Shown here piece by piece: positions 22,917 through 35,383 of a DNA stretch of 64,000 nucleotides. A program made the position numbers and the translations under genes. The number at the start of each line of letters is the position of its first letter. The first letter of the stretch is position 1. A model generated the notes under the pieces. That model saw only the letters and a program-made list of their open reading frames with translations, was not told the origin of the DNA and searched no databases. The DNA comes from Callorhinus ursinus (Eukaryota > Chordata > Mammalia > Carnivora > Otariidae): NCBI RefSeq assembly GCF_003265705.1, contig NW_020312968.1, positions 5,145,184 to 5,209,183 on the forward strand. Reading direction: 5' to 3'.

Positions 22917-23111
22917 ACACTAACATTCTAATAGGGAGTAACCGGAGGAACTAGAGGGAGAATGGGGGTTATGTTTCGTGCCATGTATTTTGTACTGTTT
23001 GATTTATTTACAAGAAGTAGATACTCCTGTGTGTGCATGTGTGTGTATGATAAAGAGGTTTTTTTCAAGAAGACCAAAGTAGAAAAAAAGATTAGTGCAG
23101 GGGACTTCCCT
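22871..23111 (+). repeat. Dispersed duplication, copy 1
   Basis: About 230 bp nearly identical to 26502-26734. It includes 'gaggaactagagggagaatg' and 'ttgatttatttacaagaagt'. Not a repeat family I recognise. Confidence 0.9.
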
Positions 23112-23429
23112 GGGTATTTAGGGGGGCTGTGTGGCTGTGAAAGTTGAGAAAGATATATAAAGCTACCTTAAATATTGGGAAAATGAGGGAAAAAAGAACT
23201 TTTAAATATTTAAACCTATGAAAAATGGAAATGGTGAAGTACTGAGCTTACTGTTGCTGGAGGCATCCAAGAAAGATTGAATGAAAAGCTTTGGTAAAGA
23301 TGCTCTACTATACAAATTTCTCTAGTAGGCTGAAAATTGTCTAGCTTAGCTCCAATATCTTCTGCAAGTGTAAGTGTATTCACACGGAGGTAATTTCTAC
23401 AGCCCAGCAGCTGTAACAGCTCAGTTTCC

Positions 23430-23535
23430 TAAGAATGGAAGCTCCATGAGAGCATGGGCCAGGATTTCCCTAGAGTTTGGAAGAGCTCTTGGTGCTTTAT
23501 AAGGTGCTTGATAATTATTGGCTGAATGGATACTT
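23430..23535 (+). mobile_element. L2 LINE 3' end relic
   Basis: 'gaagctccatgagagcatgg' to 'ggtgcttgataattattggc' matches L2 order. Confidence 0.55.
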
Positions 23536-24049
23536 TCCACTCGTTTGTCCCCTGGATGTGAGCCAGAAGTATAGTAAAGACTTATCTGAGTAAGATCTCT
23601 TCTTTGTTAGTTTCTAATGAATGGAAGGTGGGGTCCAGGTGGGAGGGTAGGAAAGAGGGAGAGAGAGAAGAGATTTTCTTTTCTTTTTCATTTTAAACTC
23701 TCCTAATTTGGGGAAGAAAAAAAAGATGTTTGGTTTGGTTACATAATTATAAAAGAAAGTAAAACCTAATTATTTTCATATTTATTACTATTCTCAGTTA
23801 TATTATCAGATGAAGAGTCTTCATAATCTTTTAGTACTTTTATGTTCTGCTTCATTTTTAAGTATGGAGGCAATTTCAACTTTTCAGAATGAAAAAAGAG
23901 AAAATATGCTAAAAATGTATAGCTGGTGCTTTATGTAATAAATTGGAAAGAGTGCATGTGGGCCAAAACAAAATGAGCCCCAATATGTGGGATAAGAGGT
24001 AAGGTAAGCCTTAGGAAAATAACAAAATAAATAGATTAGGAAAAAAAAA

Positions 24050-24285
24050 GAGCTAACATTTATTGGATGAACTACATGGTTCAGCCTGATTTCTATTTCC
24101 TAAAAAAGCCTACATGGTGTGTATTATAGCTCACTCCCCTAACCCCTGCCCCCTCCTTTTTTTAAAGATAAAGAAACACAGGCTTAGAAGGGTCAAGGAA
24201 CTTGCCTAAGATCACAAATCTAAAAATGTTGGATCCATGATTCAAACCCAGATATAGCCTCTAAAATGTAAATTCTATGAGTACA
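24050..24285 (-). mobile_element. MIR SINE
   Basis: 'agctaacatttattggatga' at one end and 'aagggtcaaggaacttgcct' then 'attcaaacccaga' at the other match an antisense MIR. Confidence 0.65.
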
Positions 24286-24390
24286 GAAAACTTCCTGATT
24301 TTACTTTTTTCAGTACTGAATCCCCAGAACCTAGCATCTTACCTGGCAAATAGTAGATGCTCAAAATAGACCTGCAGATGAATAAATGGA
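24286..24390 (+). mobile_element. L2 LINE 3' end relic
   Basis: 'aatccccagaacctagcatc' to 'aaatagtagatgctcaaaat' matches L2. Confidence 0.55.
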
Positions 24391-25357
24391 CATTTGAACT
24401 CTTGTCCACCGCACAGTATGCCATGTCCACACACTCTAGGACTGAAGCTAGTTATTTGCTAAATGCCATTAAATAAAGAACAGTGAATTTTGACTTTGAG
24501 GATAAAAGGATGCTGTGAAAAATTTATTTAATAATTATCTAATGCCTGATTCAGGTCCATCATGGAGTCTAGGAAATACTTCTGTAATACATATATCAGG
24601 TCATAGATAATGTAGGTCTGAATTAAATTGGCACCAGTGAAAATGAAAAAATCAAAGAGGAAAGGTTGGATATATTTTGACAACCAAAAGCTACAGTCTA
24701 GTTCATGATTCTATGGTGGTGCTGGTGGGCAGTGTGTTGGTTAAAGTGATGGAGAAGTCAAACAAATCTTCATGAGTAGGAAGTTGGTATAATGAATATA
24801 CCATTAATAGAAATAAGTAAGGAAGGCAGAGTAGGCTCTTGAATAAATTGGGGAAAATGTTGAGATTAATTTTCAGTTTTGGTGTGTATTGGTGACAATG
24901 TCCAACAGATGGATGGGTATATAGAATTGGAGATTTGGTAATTGTTAAGAGGTGAAAATAAAGATTTTTAAGACACTCAGAAACATTAAGGAGAAGCAAA
25001 ATAGTATGAGAAGAAACCAAATGTCTCTTTTTAATGGGTAGGATGGAGGGATAAGCCAGCGAATACGAGGATGGATGGGCAATGGTAGACTACATTGATA
25101 TTGTATCAGAGAAGTCAAAGTAGGGAAGAGTTTCAAAAAGAAGGCATGATCAACAGAGTCAGACAGGCAGAGAACCCAAGGGCCATTGGGTTTGTTGATT
25201 AGGAAGTTATTACTGATTCTCAGGAAAGCTTTAGGACTGAGGCGTGAAGAGCTATTAAGACATGGATGGATGCAGGAAAGTGTTGGGATTATCTTTTCAA
25301 GTCATTTGGTGGATGGGAGAGGGGTGGACCATTCATTTGAAAAGATGGTAGATCGAG

Positions 25358-25412
25358 TTTTCTCTCTCTCTCTCCCTCTCCCTCTCTCTCTCTACACACA
25401 CACCCCACACAC
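25358..25412 (+). repeat. (CT)n/(CA)n simple repeat
   Basis: CT/CCCT run followed by ACACACACCCCACACAC. Confidence 0.9.
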
Positions 25413-25721
25413 ATTTCTTTCCTTCTATATAAATTTGGGACTGAACAAAATGGGTAATTATAGATATAAAAAGAGAGTCTCAAGGAATGAAATCAGTGGT
25501 CATGGGTGAGCTTTGGTAAGGGCACCTTTTCTCCTGAGACTAAAATCAAGGAACAGAATAGATAAAGACAGCAACTTTGTCGTGTTATCAGGGTTTGAAA
25601 GCACATGTAGAGGGAAAACATTGAAGTCTAGGTCTCAGTTGGTAATGAATTTACCTGTGTGATCCCATGCAAATCACATTATTTCTGCATCCCATTTTCT
25701 CCATTATATAGTATCTTTTTT

Positions 25722-25834
25722 CTAAAAGTTATTTAAATTCCAGTTGTTAACATACAGTGTAATATTAATTTCAGGCGTACAATATAATGATTCAGCACTT
25801 TCATACATTACCCGGTGCTCATCATGAGTGCAGT
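25722..25834 (-). mobile_element. LINE-1 3' UTR fragment
   Basis: 'ttccagttgttaacatacag', 'aatataatgattcagcactt' and 'attacccggtgctcatcatg' match the antisense 3' UTR of carnivore LINE-1. Confidence 0.75.
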
Positions 25835-26288
25835 GAGCATCTTAAGGACAGTGACTCTGTCATTTTCAGTTTGGTATCCAGTACCTGATGTTCTAAACTG
25901 CTTAATGATTTAGTTCGATTTGAGAGCTGGATCATTCGTGAAATTTTGTCTCAGTTTAGTGCTTGTCCTATTATTATATTTTGGTAAACTCCCTTCTAAT
26001 TTTTTATCACGATCCTTGAAGCCTTACATATAACAAATCCCCATTTATATAAGCTAGATTGGGTGGATCTCTTTTTGTTGCAATCATATAAGCTCTACCA
26101 AAATAGCCTGATTCAAAAAACATCAAAGGAACTAAGTATTGGACTGCCAGTGTGTTTCAGATACTTAATAGTAAGAGATGAGGTATGCTGTCTTTTATGG
26201 AACTAGACTGAAATATTTTAAGGATCCTTTAGAAGAATAAATGCCTGTGAATAGCTAATGAAATTGCTTTTAAAAATAAGGTTAGTCC

Positions 26289-26478
26289 TGGGCGCCTGGG
26301 TGGCTCAGTTGGTTGGGCGACTGCCTTTGGCTCAGGTCGTGATCCTGGAGTCCCGGGATCGAGTCCCGCGTCGGGCTCCCGCTTGGCGGGGGGGTCTGCT
26401 TCCCCTCTGACCTTCCCCCCCTCTCATGTACTCTCTCTCTCATTCTCTCTCTCAAATAAATAAATAAATAATTAAAAA
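26289..26478 (+). mobile_element. can-SINE with about 17-bp target duplication
   Basis: Starts TGGGCGCCTGGGTGGCTCAG, ends in (AAAT)n and poly-A. AAAAATAAGGTTAGTCC flanks both sides (26272-26288, 26479-26495). It lies 7 bp from copy 2 of the 230-bp duplication. Confidence 0.95.
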
Positions 26479-26501
26479 AAAAATAAGGTTAGTCCAGAAT
26501 G

Positions 26502-26734
26502 AAACTAAATGTATAAAAATGCTTAGCAAAAAAACTAGAAAATACACTAACATTTTAATAGGGAGTAGCTGGAGGAACTAGAGGGAGAATGGGGGTTATG
26601 TTTTGTGCCATGTATTTTGTACTGTTTGATTTATTTACAAGAAGTAGATACTCCTGTGTGTGCATATGTATGATAAAAAAGTTTTTTTCAAGAAGACCAA
26701 AGTAGAAAAAAAGATTAGTGCAGGGGACTTCCCT
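26502..26734 (+). repeat. Dispersed duplication, copy 2
   Basis: About 95% identical to 22871-23111, 3.6 kb away in the same orientation. It lacks an 8-bp GT-rich part and diverges from copy 1 exactly after GGGGACTTCCCT. Confidence 0.9.
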
Positions 26735-26739
26735 TACCA

Positions 26740-27470
26740 AAACTTACTCTAAAGTCATTCCAATAAAAATAAGATATATTTTCACAAAAGTAGATAAGTA
26801 TCAGAGCATACAGAAATTGATGTAAGACTATAAGAACTTTATATAAAAATAAAAATGGAATTTAGGTTCAGATTAGAAAATATGTATTTTAATATTATGG
26901 GTAATGCTAGATTTCTATTTCATATCCCATACAAAAGTACATTTCAGATGAATTAGAGATTTAAATAAAATATAGAAGTAAAAACCTAAAATAATAAAAT
27001 TACATTTTTTTAAAGATTTTATTTATTTATTTGACATAGCGAGAGAGAGTACAATCAGGAAGAGCAGCAGAGGGAGAAGCAGGATCCCTGCTGAACAAGG
27101 AGCCTGATGCGGGACTCGATCCCTCATGACCCGAGCCGAAGGCAGACGCTTAACTGACTGAGCCACCCAGGCATCCCTAAAATTACATTTTTGTGTATAT
27201 TTATATAAAGTTTTAGATAGGGGCAAACTTTTCCAAATTAGGAAGCCCAGCGCCTATAAAGAAGAAGTTAGATGTATTTTCCTATATAAAAACTTAAAAC
27301 TGAATATTTGAACGGCAAAAGACCCCCCAAAAAGTGAAAAAACACAACAGGCTGGAGAAAATATTGCTGCACAAAAAATAAATAGCCTTTACAAAAATGC
27401 ATACAAATCTACAAATTATAAGAATTAGACAAAAAACTCAAAACTGGGGTTGATAGAGAAGAAAAGGGAG
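26740..27470 (+). mobile_element. Ancient LINE-1 ORF2 3' relic, interrupted by a SINE
   Basis: 'ttcagatgaattagagattt', 'ttgaacggcaaaagacc' and 'aacaggctggagaaaatatt' are LINE-1 ORF2 C-terminal signatures in sense orientation. Frame destroyed. Confidence 0.65.
27010..27177 (-). mobile_element. can-SINE with 15-bp target duplication
   Basis: TAAAATTACATTTTT at 26995-27009 and 27178-27192. Head end GAGCCACCCAGGCATCCC. It lacks the 'ggaccctggga' part of the body. Confidence 0.95.
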
Positions 27471-28269
27471 CTGCCAAATGGAGAATTTTTTTTTCCTGAT
27501 GGTTTTTGCTACAGGTGAGTAATTTCTCCTTTGTGTTTGTATCTCTGTAAATGCTCCTGAAAAGCTCCTTTCCAGATCACCTGACAAAACTTTAAAATAA
27601 TTTTTTTGTGTTTTTTATAATATGAATTAGCATGCAAGTGGAAGATTTTATATAACTTCATCTTAGCTGCTGATACACTGCAAAATTTATCTTGAATTGG
27701 CTACTCTTCTTTATATTCCTGCCTCTCAATTCAAGCCACTGTCCCTCGCCTACCTATATGGGTACCATGTTCTCAGAAGTTGTCTCTCTGCCTCTACTTT
27801 TGCCCCTTAACCTATATATTTTCCAATTGGCAGCTAGAGAGAACCTTAAAAAATATGTCATACAATAAATAACCCCTTGCTAAAAGTGTCTTTTAGTGTC
27901 TTTCCATAACATTTAGAAATAAGCCACACTGCTTACCGGGGCTTAGAACGAGGGCAAAAACATTCTGGTTTGCCCTGATATCCAGAATAATTATTAGAAG
28001 TGCCCCCTTTCATTCTCAAAAGTGTTCCAGTCTGAGCAATACATGATATAGTTGCCCTAATTATAAAGCTTTGCTGGCTTAAAGGTTATGTTTTCAGAGA
28101 AAATCGTCCCTCATCATACCACCTAAAAGAGCACTCACTTATAATTCTTTTTTACACCATCTCTTTGTGGTCTTTATTATAGCACAGATCATAATTTATG
28201 ATTATTTATTTTTTGGTCTTCTCATGTTATTATTTAATGGAGGAAGTAAATTAATTTATAATTAATATT

Positions 28270-28385
28270 GTTATTTGCCCCACGAGGCAAGGACCACATC
28301 TCTGTTGTTTTATATTATATCATCATGGCCTAGAATGATGCCTGATACTTAGCACATGCTTAATAGAAGTTTGTTCAGTAATCAA
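28270..28385 (+). mobile_element. L2 LINE 3' end relic
   Basis: 'gaggcaaggaccacatctct' to 'gcacatgcttaatagaagtt'. Confidence 0.55.
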
Positions 28386-28589
28386 CAATTTGGACTAATT
28401 GTTAAAATTTAAGCGATATAAGTAATAATATTTGTTTTCTTTTTGAAAACTTGATCCACATATTTGCTAAGATATCTCCATGTCTCCTTATGGGCACATT
28501 AAAAAAATGCATGGGATATTAAATTTTTCTTTTTAAGACAAATGATATATACTGGAATGACTAAGTATATCAGTTCTGGAGTAAAATGA

Positions 28590-28790
28590 AACAAAATAAG
28601 AACAAGAAACAAACAAAAATTGTTTTCTGTTCCAGATCTGCTATTTCAATGTGAGCTGGTAGTTAACCTGCCTCAAATGCACTTTAAAAATATGTAAAAT
28701 GGGACTAATAAACTCAAAAGGATAAAATGAGATATACTTACATAATGCTTAGCACATCATAATCATGCAAGAATCATCAACTATTTATAA
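28590..28790 (+). mobile_element. MIR SINE
   Basis: 'ttaacctgcctcaaatgcac', 'atgtaaaatgggactaataa', 'aaaatgagatatacttacat'. Confidence 0.55.
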
Positions 28791-29134
28791 TTTTATTACT
28801 TGCTTGTGGAAAATCTGTTTAATGAGTTAGCAACAGCAAATTTTTCAATTCAGGTCAATCAGACGTTGCTGCCCATCACACTTCCCAGCTACTGCTATAT
28901 AATCAACAAATGCACAGAATATTAACTAGTTTTTAATTTCCCACATTATTAGTTGTTTAAAATTTGATTTTTCCCAATTGCTCTATGACTCTGCTCTTTT
29001 GCCTCCTTTCTTACTTTGAATTAATCGATTTTGGATTATTCTATTTATTTTTCTTCTATTGGCATGCTGGTTACACATCCTTTATTATTCTTTTGGTAAT
29101 TCTCCTGGAGATTCAACTTGTGTCCTTGGATTAT

Positions 29135-29270
29135 TAGAACAAATATAAATTAGTACTCATCACATTCCAGTCAATGCTAAGACCTTAGAACACTGAACTC
29201 TGTGAATCTTCCTCAATCCTCTGAATGCCATTAGTATTATTACTGTCATGTATTTAGGTTCTACCTATAT
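29135..29270 (-). mobile_element. MIR SINE fragment
   Basis: 'cacattccagtcaatgctaa' to 'gaatcttcctcaatcctctg' to 'ttagtattattactgtcatg' resembles antisense MIR. Confidence 0.45.
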
Positions 29271-29299
29271 TTTAAACCCTGTAAAATATTACTAATATT

Positions 29300-30480
29300 G
29301 TTTTTATGATTTTGTATCATCGGCATTCCTTCAGATCTGCCCCAAATTTAGTCAGATAACTTTTTCCTGCATTTTTGTGTTTCTCTTTGGGATCATTTTC
29401 TTTCTGCTTGAAGAACTACTTTTAGCATTCTCTTTCATGTCGGCTGTGGCTGCTGAATATGTTTAGTCTTTGGTTATCGAGAAATGTCTACATTGCTTCA
29501 TGTTTGAAAGATGTTTTTACTGGTTGCCAGATTTTTTTTTCTTTTTTTCACACCCTCCTCATGTCATTCCATTGTCTTCTGTCTTACATCTTTTCTGTTC
29601 AAGAGTCAGTTCTCAAATGTTGTGCCTGTTTCTTTGAAAATAATGTATCTTCCTTTTTGGCCCTTTTGGGATTTTCTCTTTGTCTTTGGTCTTCAGTTGT
29701 TTTACTGTGATGTGCATAGATGGGCTTTTCTTTTCAATTGCCCTGTCTGTAGTTTGAAACACCTTTTGAATCTATGGCTTGGTATCTCTCATCAATTGGA
29801 AAGTTCTTGACATTTACTCTTAAATATTGCCCTTGCCCCATTCTCTCTGTCTTCTCCTTCTGGAGGGAGATGGCATTACGTGTATGTTTTATGTATGGTG
29901 TATATGTCTGTATGTATATGTATGTTTTCACTTTGCCCCATATGTCCCTCTTACTATGTGATTTCTATCCTTTTTGGCTCTCCAGGCTTCCATCAGGGTA
30001 TTTTATATTTACCTAACTTCCAGCTCACTAATGCTTTCCTCAGCTGTATTTTCCAGTTTGTTGCTAAACCTATCTATTCGTTCTTCATTTCAATTACTAT
30101 ATTTTGCAGTCCTAGAATTTCTATTTGGTTCTTTTTTTATAGGTTCCTGTTATCTGGTAAAATGTTCCATCTTGTCATCTATTTTTTTAAATTTTAATTT
30201 CCATATAGTTAATATACAGTGTTATCAGTTTCAGGTATACAACATAGTGAGTGATTCAGGAGTTCTATACATTACTCAGTACTCATCATCATAAGTATAC
30301 TCTTAATCCCTTTCACCTAGTTCATTTATTTTGTTGAACATATGAATACATTATTTTAAAATTCATGCTGACAATTTCAATATCATGGTCATCTCTTAGT
30401 TTTATTTATTCACCAGAATTTTTTATCGAAATTCTGGGCACAGTGTGTAATTATAGAGCCTAATGGTCTAAATGGTGGTC
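29300..30480 (-). mobile_element. Old LINE-1 3' UTR relic with nested LINE-1 fragment
   Basis: Antisense signatures: 'ttctctttgtctttggtctt', 'attctctctgtcttctcctt', 'agaatttctatttggttctt'. The overlapping frames of 80-105 codons here are noncoding. A separate L1 piece occupies 30183-30325. Confidence 0.65.
30183..30325 (-). mobile_element. Carnivore LINE-1 3' UTR fragment, nested
   Basis: 'ttaatatacagtgttatcag', 'aacatagtgagtgattcagg', 'cattactcagtactcatcat'. Confidence 0.75.
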
Positions 30481-30484
30481 AAAA

Positions 30485-33467
30485 TGCTACTTTTTATGGT
30501 AGTATTTATCTTTCTCTGTTTCAGTGAAGGTTGAAGTGGACAAAGAAAACAGAGGTGAAGACAATTTTGAAGATGTGAATTTGAAAAAAAATGTTGAAAA
30601 GTGTGCACGTGGACCAAAAGACCCAGGGATTTTCCATTAAGATTAAAGAACTTCCTGTGTGTTTCCAGTTCTCAAATATCAAAATTGTTACTGGCATATT
30701 GCTGCATTGTTCACAAATCACTGAAAACACTACTCTTTTCTCAATTCATTCACCAAAGTCAGATCATTTCTCAATACAGAATGTTTTCATCTTTTCTATT
30801 GGAAAAATGGAAAATAGATGGGAATCTGCATTTTGCTTAAGATGTTCTGAGATTTCATCCTTGGTACTTACAACCACATTTCTTTCCTTAAAGTAAAGAA
30901 TATACAGCCAACTGCAGCTACTTTAGGGACCAAGATTATAATCACCAGGCAACCTCCATAGAATGAATTCACATACATGCCATGGGATTGCCCAGTTTGA
31001 ATGTTTGGCAGACCTGGGGACTGATGGCATTTTGATAAATGATACACATACATAATTTGAAAATCAAAATGCATTGGCAGAGATCAGGAGATGTTTGTGT
31101 TAATGAAAGCATGATTTTCTGGATCAAAGCAGATAAGGGAGGCCCAATTCTTTCAGATGAGGAGGGCTGCAGAATCTGTTTAGTGAATGAAAAGAGAGGT
31201 TGATGCAAGATGAGCTATTTAAATAAGGGCAAAGTACTTTATCAATCCAAACCAATTTCAAATAGTCCACCCTCCTCTCTGGAGGACACTGGGAGGAAAG
31301 GGATGAAATCAGCCTGCTTTTAAAAAGCTCTAAACAAGTATATCAGACTTCTCTAGTGGGACACTTAAAATCTCAGTCAGCTGGTATGAAAATCTGGAGA
31401 AAGAATTATGTTTTATTTGAACGTAAATTCTGTTCAACTCAACAGCCAGGACTTAGAAGAGGGAGAGAGAAAAACATGACCATGAACTTGGAGGTAAGAA
31501 TAAAATGTGAGAGAAGCATGAGAATTCAGGGATTTCAAAAGCCTTAAGAGGAATGGGAAAGGCATATGATGTCTTTAATAGAGTGATAACTAATGTTTAT
31601 TGTATATTAGTGGGACATGTTTCAGATTAGCCATTCTGTGATGAATGAGGAAACGCTGGGCTGGGGCATAAAACTGTTTCCATCCATTTACTGGCTTGGG
31701 CTAAGGGCAGTTGATTATTTTGAAGAGTTGACTGGTTCCCTGAATAGTGCCTGAGTATTTGTTTGTATTTTTGACAATTCAGTCCCAAGGCTGTTCTTAC
31801 CATGGTACCCCTAAGCTATCAGTCCCTACCTATCTTTAAGCAGTACAATCTACATGGGAAAAAAAGGGATAGGTTTTGTTCTGCTTATCTACAACACACA
31901 AATATATAATATGCCCCCAATAATACGGGGCAAAATTCACAGTCTCCAGATAAAAATTTCAGAAAAGACTTCTTTTTCTTTACTGCGAAGTAAACACATA
32001 GCCATGAACTAAGTTGTTCTATGAGTTTTAAAAAAAATTTTTGGTGAAGTTAATACTGTTCATTTGGAAATTACTTAAGCTTAATAAAATTAGTGCTATG
32101 AGACAGCTATTATCTTAAAAAAAAAGTGGAGAAAAAATTCCTTCCAAATGCCAATGAATTGCCAAGAGGTACAATACATTCAAGTTATCATTTCCCCCCC
32201 ATTGGATAGGTTTGTTACAGTCAAAGTATAGGAGAAGTGGGAACAAACAGTGTTTCTAAAAAAGTTAACTTTTGCTGGTCACTGGTCTCAAAAAGTTATG
32301 TAATCAAAGCAGAAAAGTATGGCTTTGAAAATAATTTGGTCATGTCATGTTTTAACACATGTACAAGTGTGTCCCCAGAGAAGGCTAGTGTATGTCATGT
32401 ATTTAAACTCAAGTTAAGTTGATAAACAATTTTAAGAGTCTTGCTTAGATCTTGTATTTGCTATCTTTGCTTCTGGAGATATTGGCTGGATATAAATGAA
32501 ATAGGTAAGTGGAGGGGTTTAAGGCCACAAACAGGCATGTATGCGTTTTTTGCTCCACTTCAAGTGGTGCGTTGCATTCATTTCCTGTCCTAATAGATTT
32601 GGAGAAGGAACAATAGTGACCAGCAGAGGGCACAGTGCTGGAGTCAGGCGTAGTTCAACAACCACCTTTAATCTACTGACTGAAAAGGGCCAGAGAACCT
32701 GACCACACAGAAGTGATGGTAATAAAAGGGGCCAGCAGCTTCCCATGCTTAGGGAGCCAAATCAATATTTTGCCTTCAAGCCCACTGAGCTCAAAATTAA
32801 ATGTACAGAACACAACCATATTTGCCTGCCTTAATAGTTGGTATTTAATTTAATTTTTTAATTAAAGTAGAGCCTTTATCAGTGAGGCTCTATCAGGAAA
32901 ATACTGATAAGCTATTAATTTCTCACAGTTGCCCTCAATCAAGAGTAGTTTATTACAGTAGGTTTTATATTTCTCATAGGTTACCTGTCTGGAGAGTCAA
33001 TTATTTTGTTTGTTTTCTGCCTTACTCTATGTTTATTCCATTTAAATACTGAAAGACGAGGTCTTTAACAACTTGGCTACCCATCAGTCTTTCTACCTTA
33101 TGAGGCTACCTCTTCAGGGCAGTAAGAGCTCCTTACATTAGCTCTATGGGAACATTAGAAAGTTTAAGAAAATGCAAGCAGGTTTTGATCCTGTGGACTG
33201 TGATGGGTGGGCAAACACAGAGCCTGCAAACACACTGGATTTGTTAGGAAAATGTGGATGATAGAGTTACAAATGACTGACATGAAACTCAAGGAAGGAA
33301 AAAAGGAACTATTTTTTTTAAAGGCAGACATTGTGAAACCGTTACTGTATTTACTGGTAGTTTTTTCATTCACTTAAAAATTCAATGAAAACAGATTTAA
33401 TTAAAATTTGACATTTCAGTCACCAATATATTTCATCAGAGATCAAACCTTGAGTAAATTCTGTTAT
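30485..33467. other. No recognised features
   Basis: AT-rich, short chance frames only. No SINE or LINE recognised. Confidence 0.45.
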
Positions 33468-33480
33468 AAAAACAATAGAG

Positions 33481-33656
33481 GGATGCCTGGGTAGCTCAGG
33501 TGGTTAAGTGACTGCCTTGGGCTTAGGTCATGATCCCAGGGTCCTGGGATCGAGCCCCGCATCGGGCTCCCTGCTCAGTGGGGAGCCTGCTTCTCCCTTT
33601 CCCTGCTGCTCCCCCTGCTTGTGCTCTCTCTGTCAAATAAATAAAATCTTAAAAAA
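33481..33656 (+). mobile_element. can-SINE
   Basis: Head GGATGCCTGGGTAGCTCAGG, 'ggtcctgggatcgagccccg', (AAAT)n tail. ACAATAGA flanks on both sides. Confidence 0.95.
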
Positions 33657-33904
33657 AAGACAATAGAAATGGATGAAAGTCCAATATTTACTTAACTAGC
33701 AATGCTTCTATGAAATATTCTAAGATATACATAAGCCTGAACATTTTGCTTTAAAATTTGTGTGGAAAATTTGTAAGAATTTTACAAATGAAAGGAAATA
33801 CTCCATAACCAAAAAGTTAAGCAAACTCAGTAAAAAAAACCAAAAAACAAACCTAGAACTTACTGATAAGATTATTTTGTAAATTGCATTTAAATTATTA
33901 TATT

Positions 33905-34430
33905 TGATACCTTAATTTTTATAGCAGTTTTAGGTTTATAGAAAAATTGAGCAGAAAGCAGAGTTCCCATATGCCCCCACACTCCACTCCCAGAACAGCT
34001 TCTCCTTTTTTTTTAACAATTAATGAACCAATATTAATAAATTATTATTAACTGAAGTCCATCCTTTGCATTAGGGTTCGCTTTTTGTGGTATACACTCT
34101 GTGGGGTCTGACAGAGTCGTTTCACTGCTCTAAAAATCCGCTGTGGGCCACCTGCCTCTCCCCACCCCAAATCCCCGGCAACCAGTGATCTTTTTACTGT
34201 CTCCATAGTTTTGTCTTTTCCAGAATGTTGTAGAGGTGAAATCATACAGTATGTAGCCTTTTCGGATTGGCTTCTTTCACTGAGTGATTTGCATTTAAGT
34301 TTCCTCCATGTCTTTTCATGGCTTGAAAAGACACCTTTTTTTTTTTTTAAGCAGTGAATTATATCTCACTGTCTGGATGTACCAGTTTATTTATCCCTTA
34401 CAATTACTGAAGGACATTTCCCTGAATTTC
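33905..34430 (-). mobile_element. LINE-1 3' relic (antisense)
   Basis: 'cagttttaggtttatagaaa', 'gatctttttactgtctccat', 'ttcctccatgtcttttcatg' are standard antisense L1 3' signatures. Includes a T-run at 34328-34341. Confidence 0.75.
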
Positions 34431-35042
34431 CACCTGGAGCTCTATATAGGTAAGGATGGAGTTTGTGAATCACAGAAAGACCAGTTTAATTTGGGAGGAT
34501 TACATAGGGAGTTTTGTTTCTGTTTTTTTAAGAAGCATGGGTAAGGAGGTTGGTGTGATGTCTTCGTGATAACATCGGGACCCAGTGGCTTCTATCTGTT
34601 CCTCAGACACTTATGGAGTATGACTTTTGTCCTCATACTTTTCCCTGAAGATCTCAAGATTATTTTCTCCACCTCCTGCATTATGTCAAGAACAAGGGGG
34701 AAGGCAGAGGGCAAAAGGTGCATGCCAGCTAAAGGTCTTCCCTGAGAGAGAGAAAAAGTGGCCCTTGGCAGCATGGAACTGGCCTGGCACTATCCATGGG
34801 CCTTGGTGTTGCTAGGAGCTGGCTTGGCACCCACAGCTAGGCCTTGGCAACTGAAGGGACAGCACTAGAGATACCAGAATTATACAGAGGGCTGAAGAGA
34901 AAAGATGTGAAGAAAACCTTTGACTATTCACAACTCAGGCTAGATCTGACCTTACTCCACAATATACTACCCAAGTGGACCACTGTAAATATGGCCAAAA
35001 AGTTAAACTTACTCTGTCTGGATTATTTAAATAGTTTCAGAA

Positions 35043-35128
35043 CAAACAATGAATCATGGAACACTGCATCAAAAACTAATGATGTAATATATGGTGATTA
35101 ACATAACAATAAAAAAATAAAAAAAAAA
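35043..35128 (+). mobile_element. Extremely 5'-truncated LINE-1 (86 bp) with 15-bp target duplication
   Basis: 'actaatgatgtaatatatgg' and an A-rich tail form the last bases of a carnivore L1. TAAATAGTTTCAGAA lies at 35028-35042 and 35129-35143. An 85-codon open frame at 34844-35101 ends inside it and is not a gene. Confidence 0.9.
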
Positions 35129-35144
35129 TAAATAGTTTCAGAAA

Positions 35145-35171
35145 AACAAACAAACAAACAAACAAACAAAC
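35145..35171 (+). repeat. (CAAA)n simple repeat
   Basis: Six to seven CAAA units directly after the L1 target duplication. Confidence 0.9.
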
Positions 35172-35383
35172 TGACAGAGCAAATGGCAAAACTGTGAAAT
35201 ACAGTTATATTTGTAAATAGGAGAAACTCGTTCTGACATTTTCTTAAATAACCAAGATTTATTCTTTAAAACATTAAACATAAGTGATACATAAACACAT
35301 ATGCATTATGAAAAATTCAAATAATACAAAATGTATGGTGTAAAAATGACCATCCTTTTTCCCTTCTACAATCCTCTTTTCTT

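Noticed and set aside
34844..35101. 85-codon open frame
   Set aside because: Its 3' end lies in a truncated LINE-1 insertion with target duplications, and the rest has no recognisable domain.
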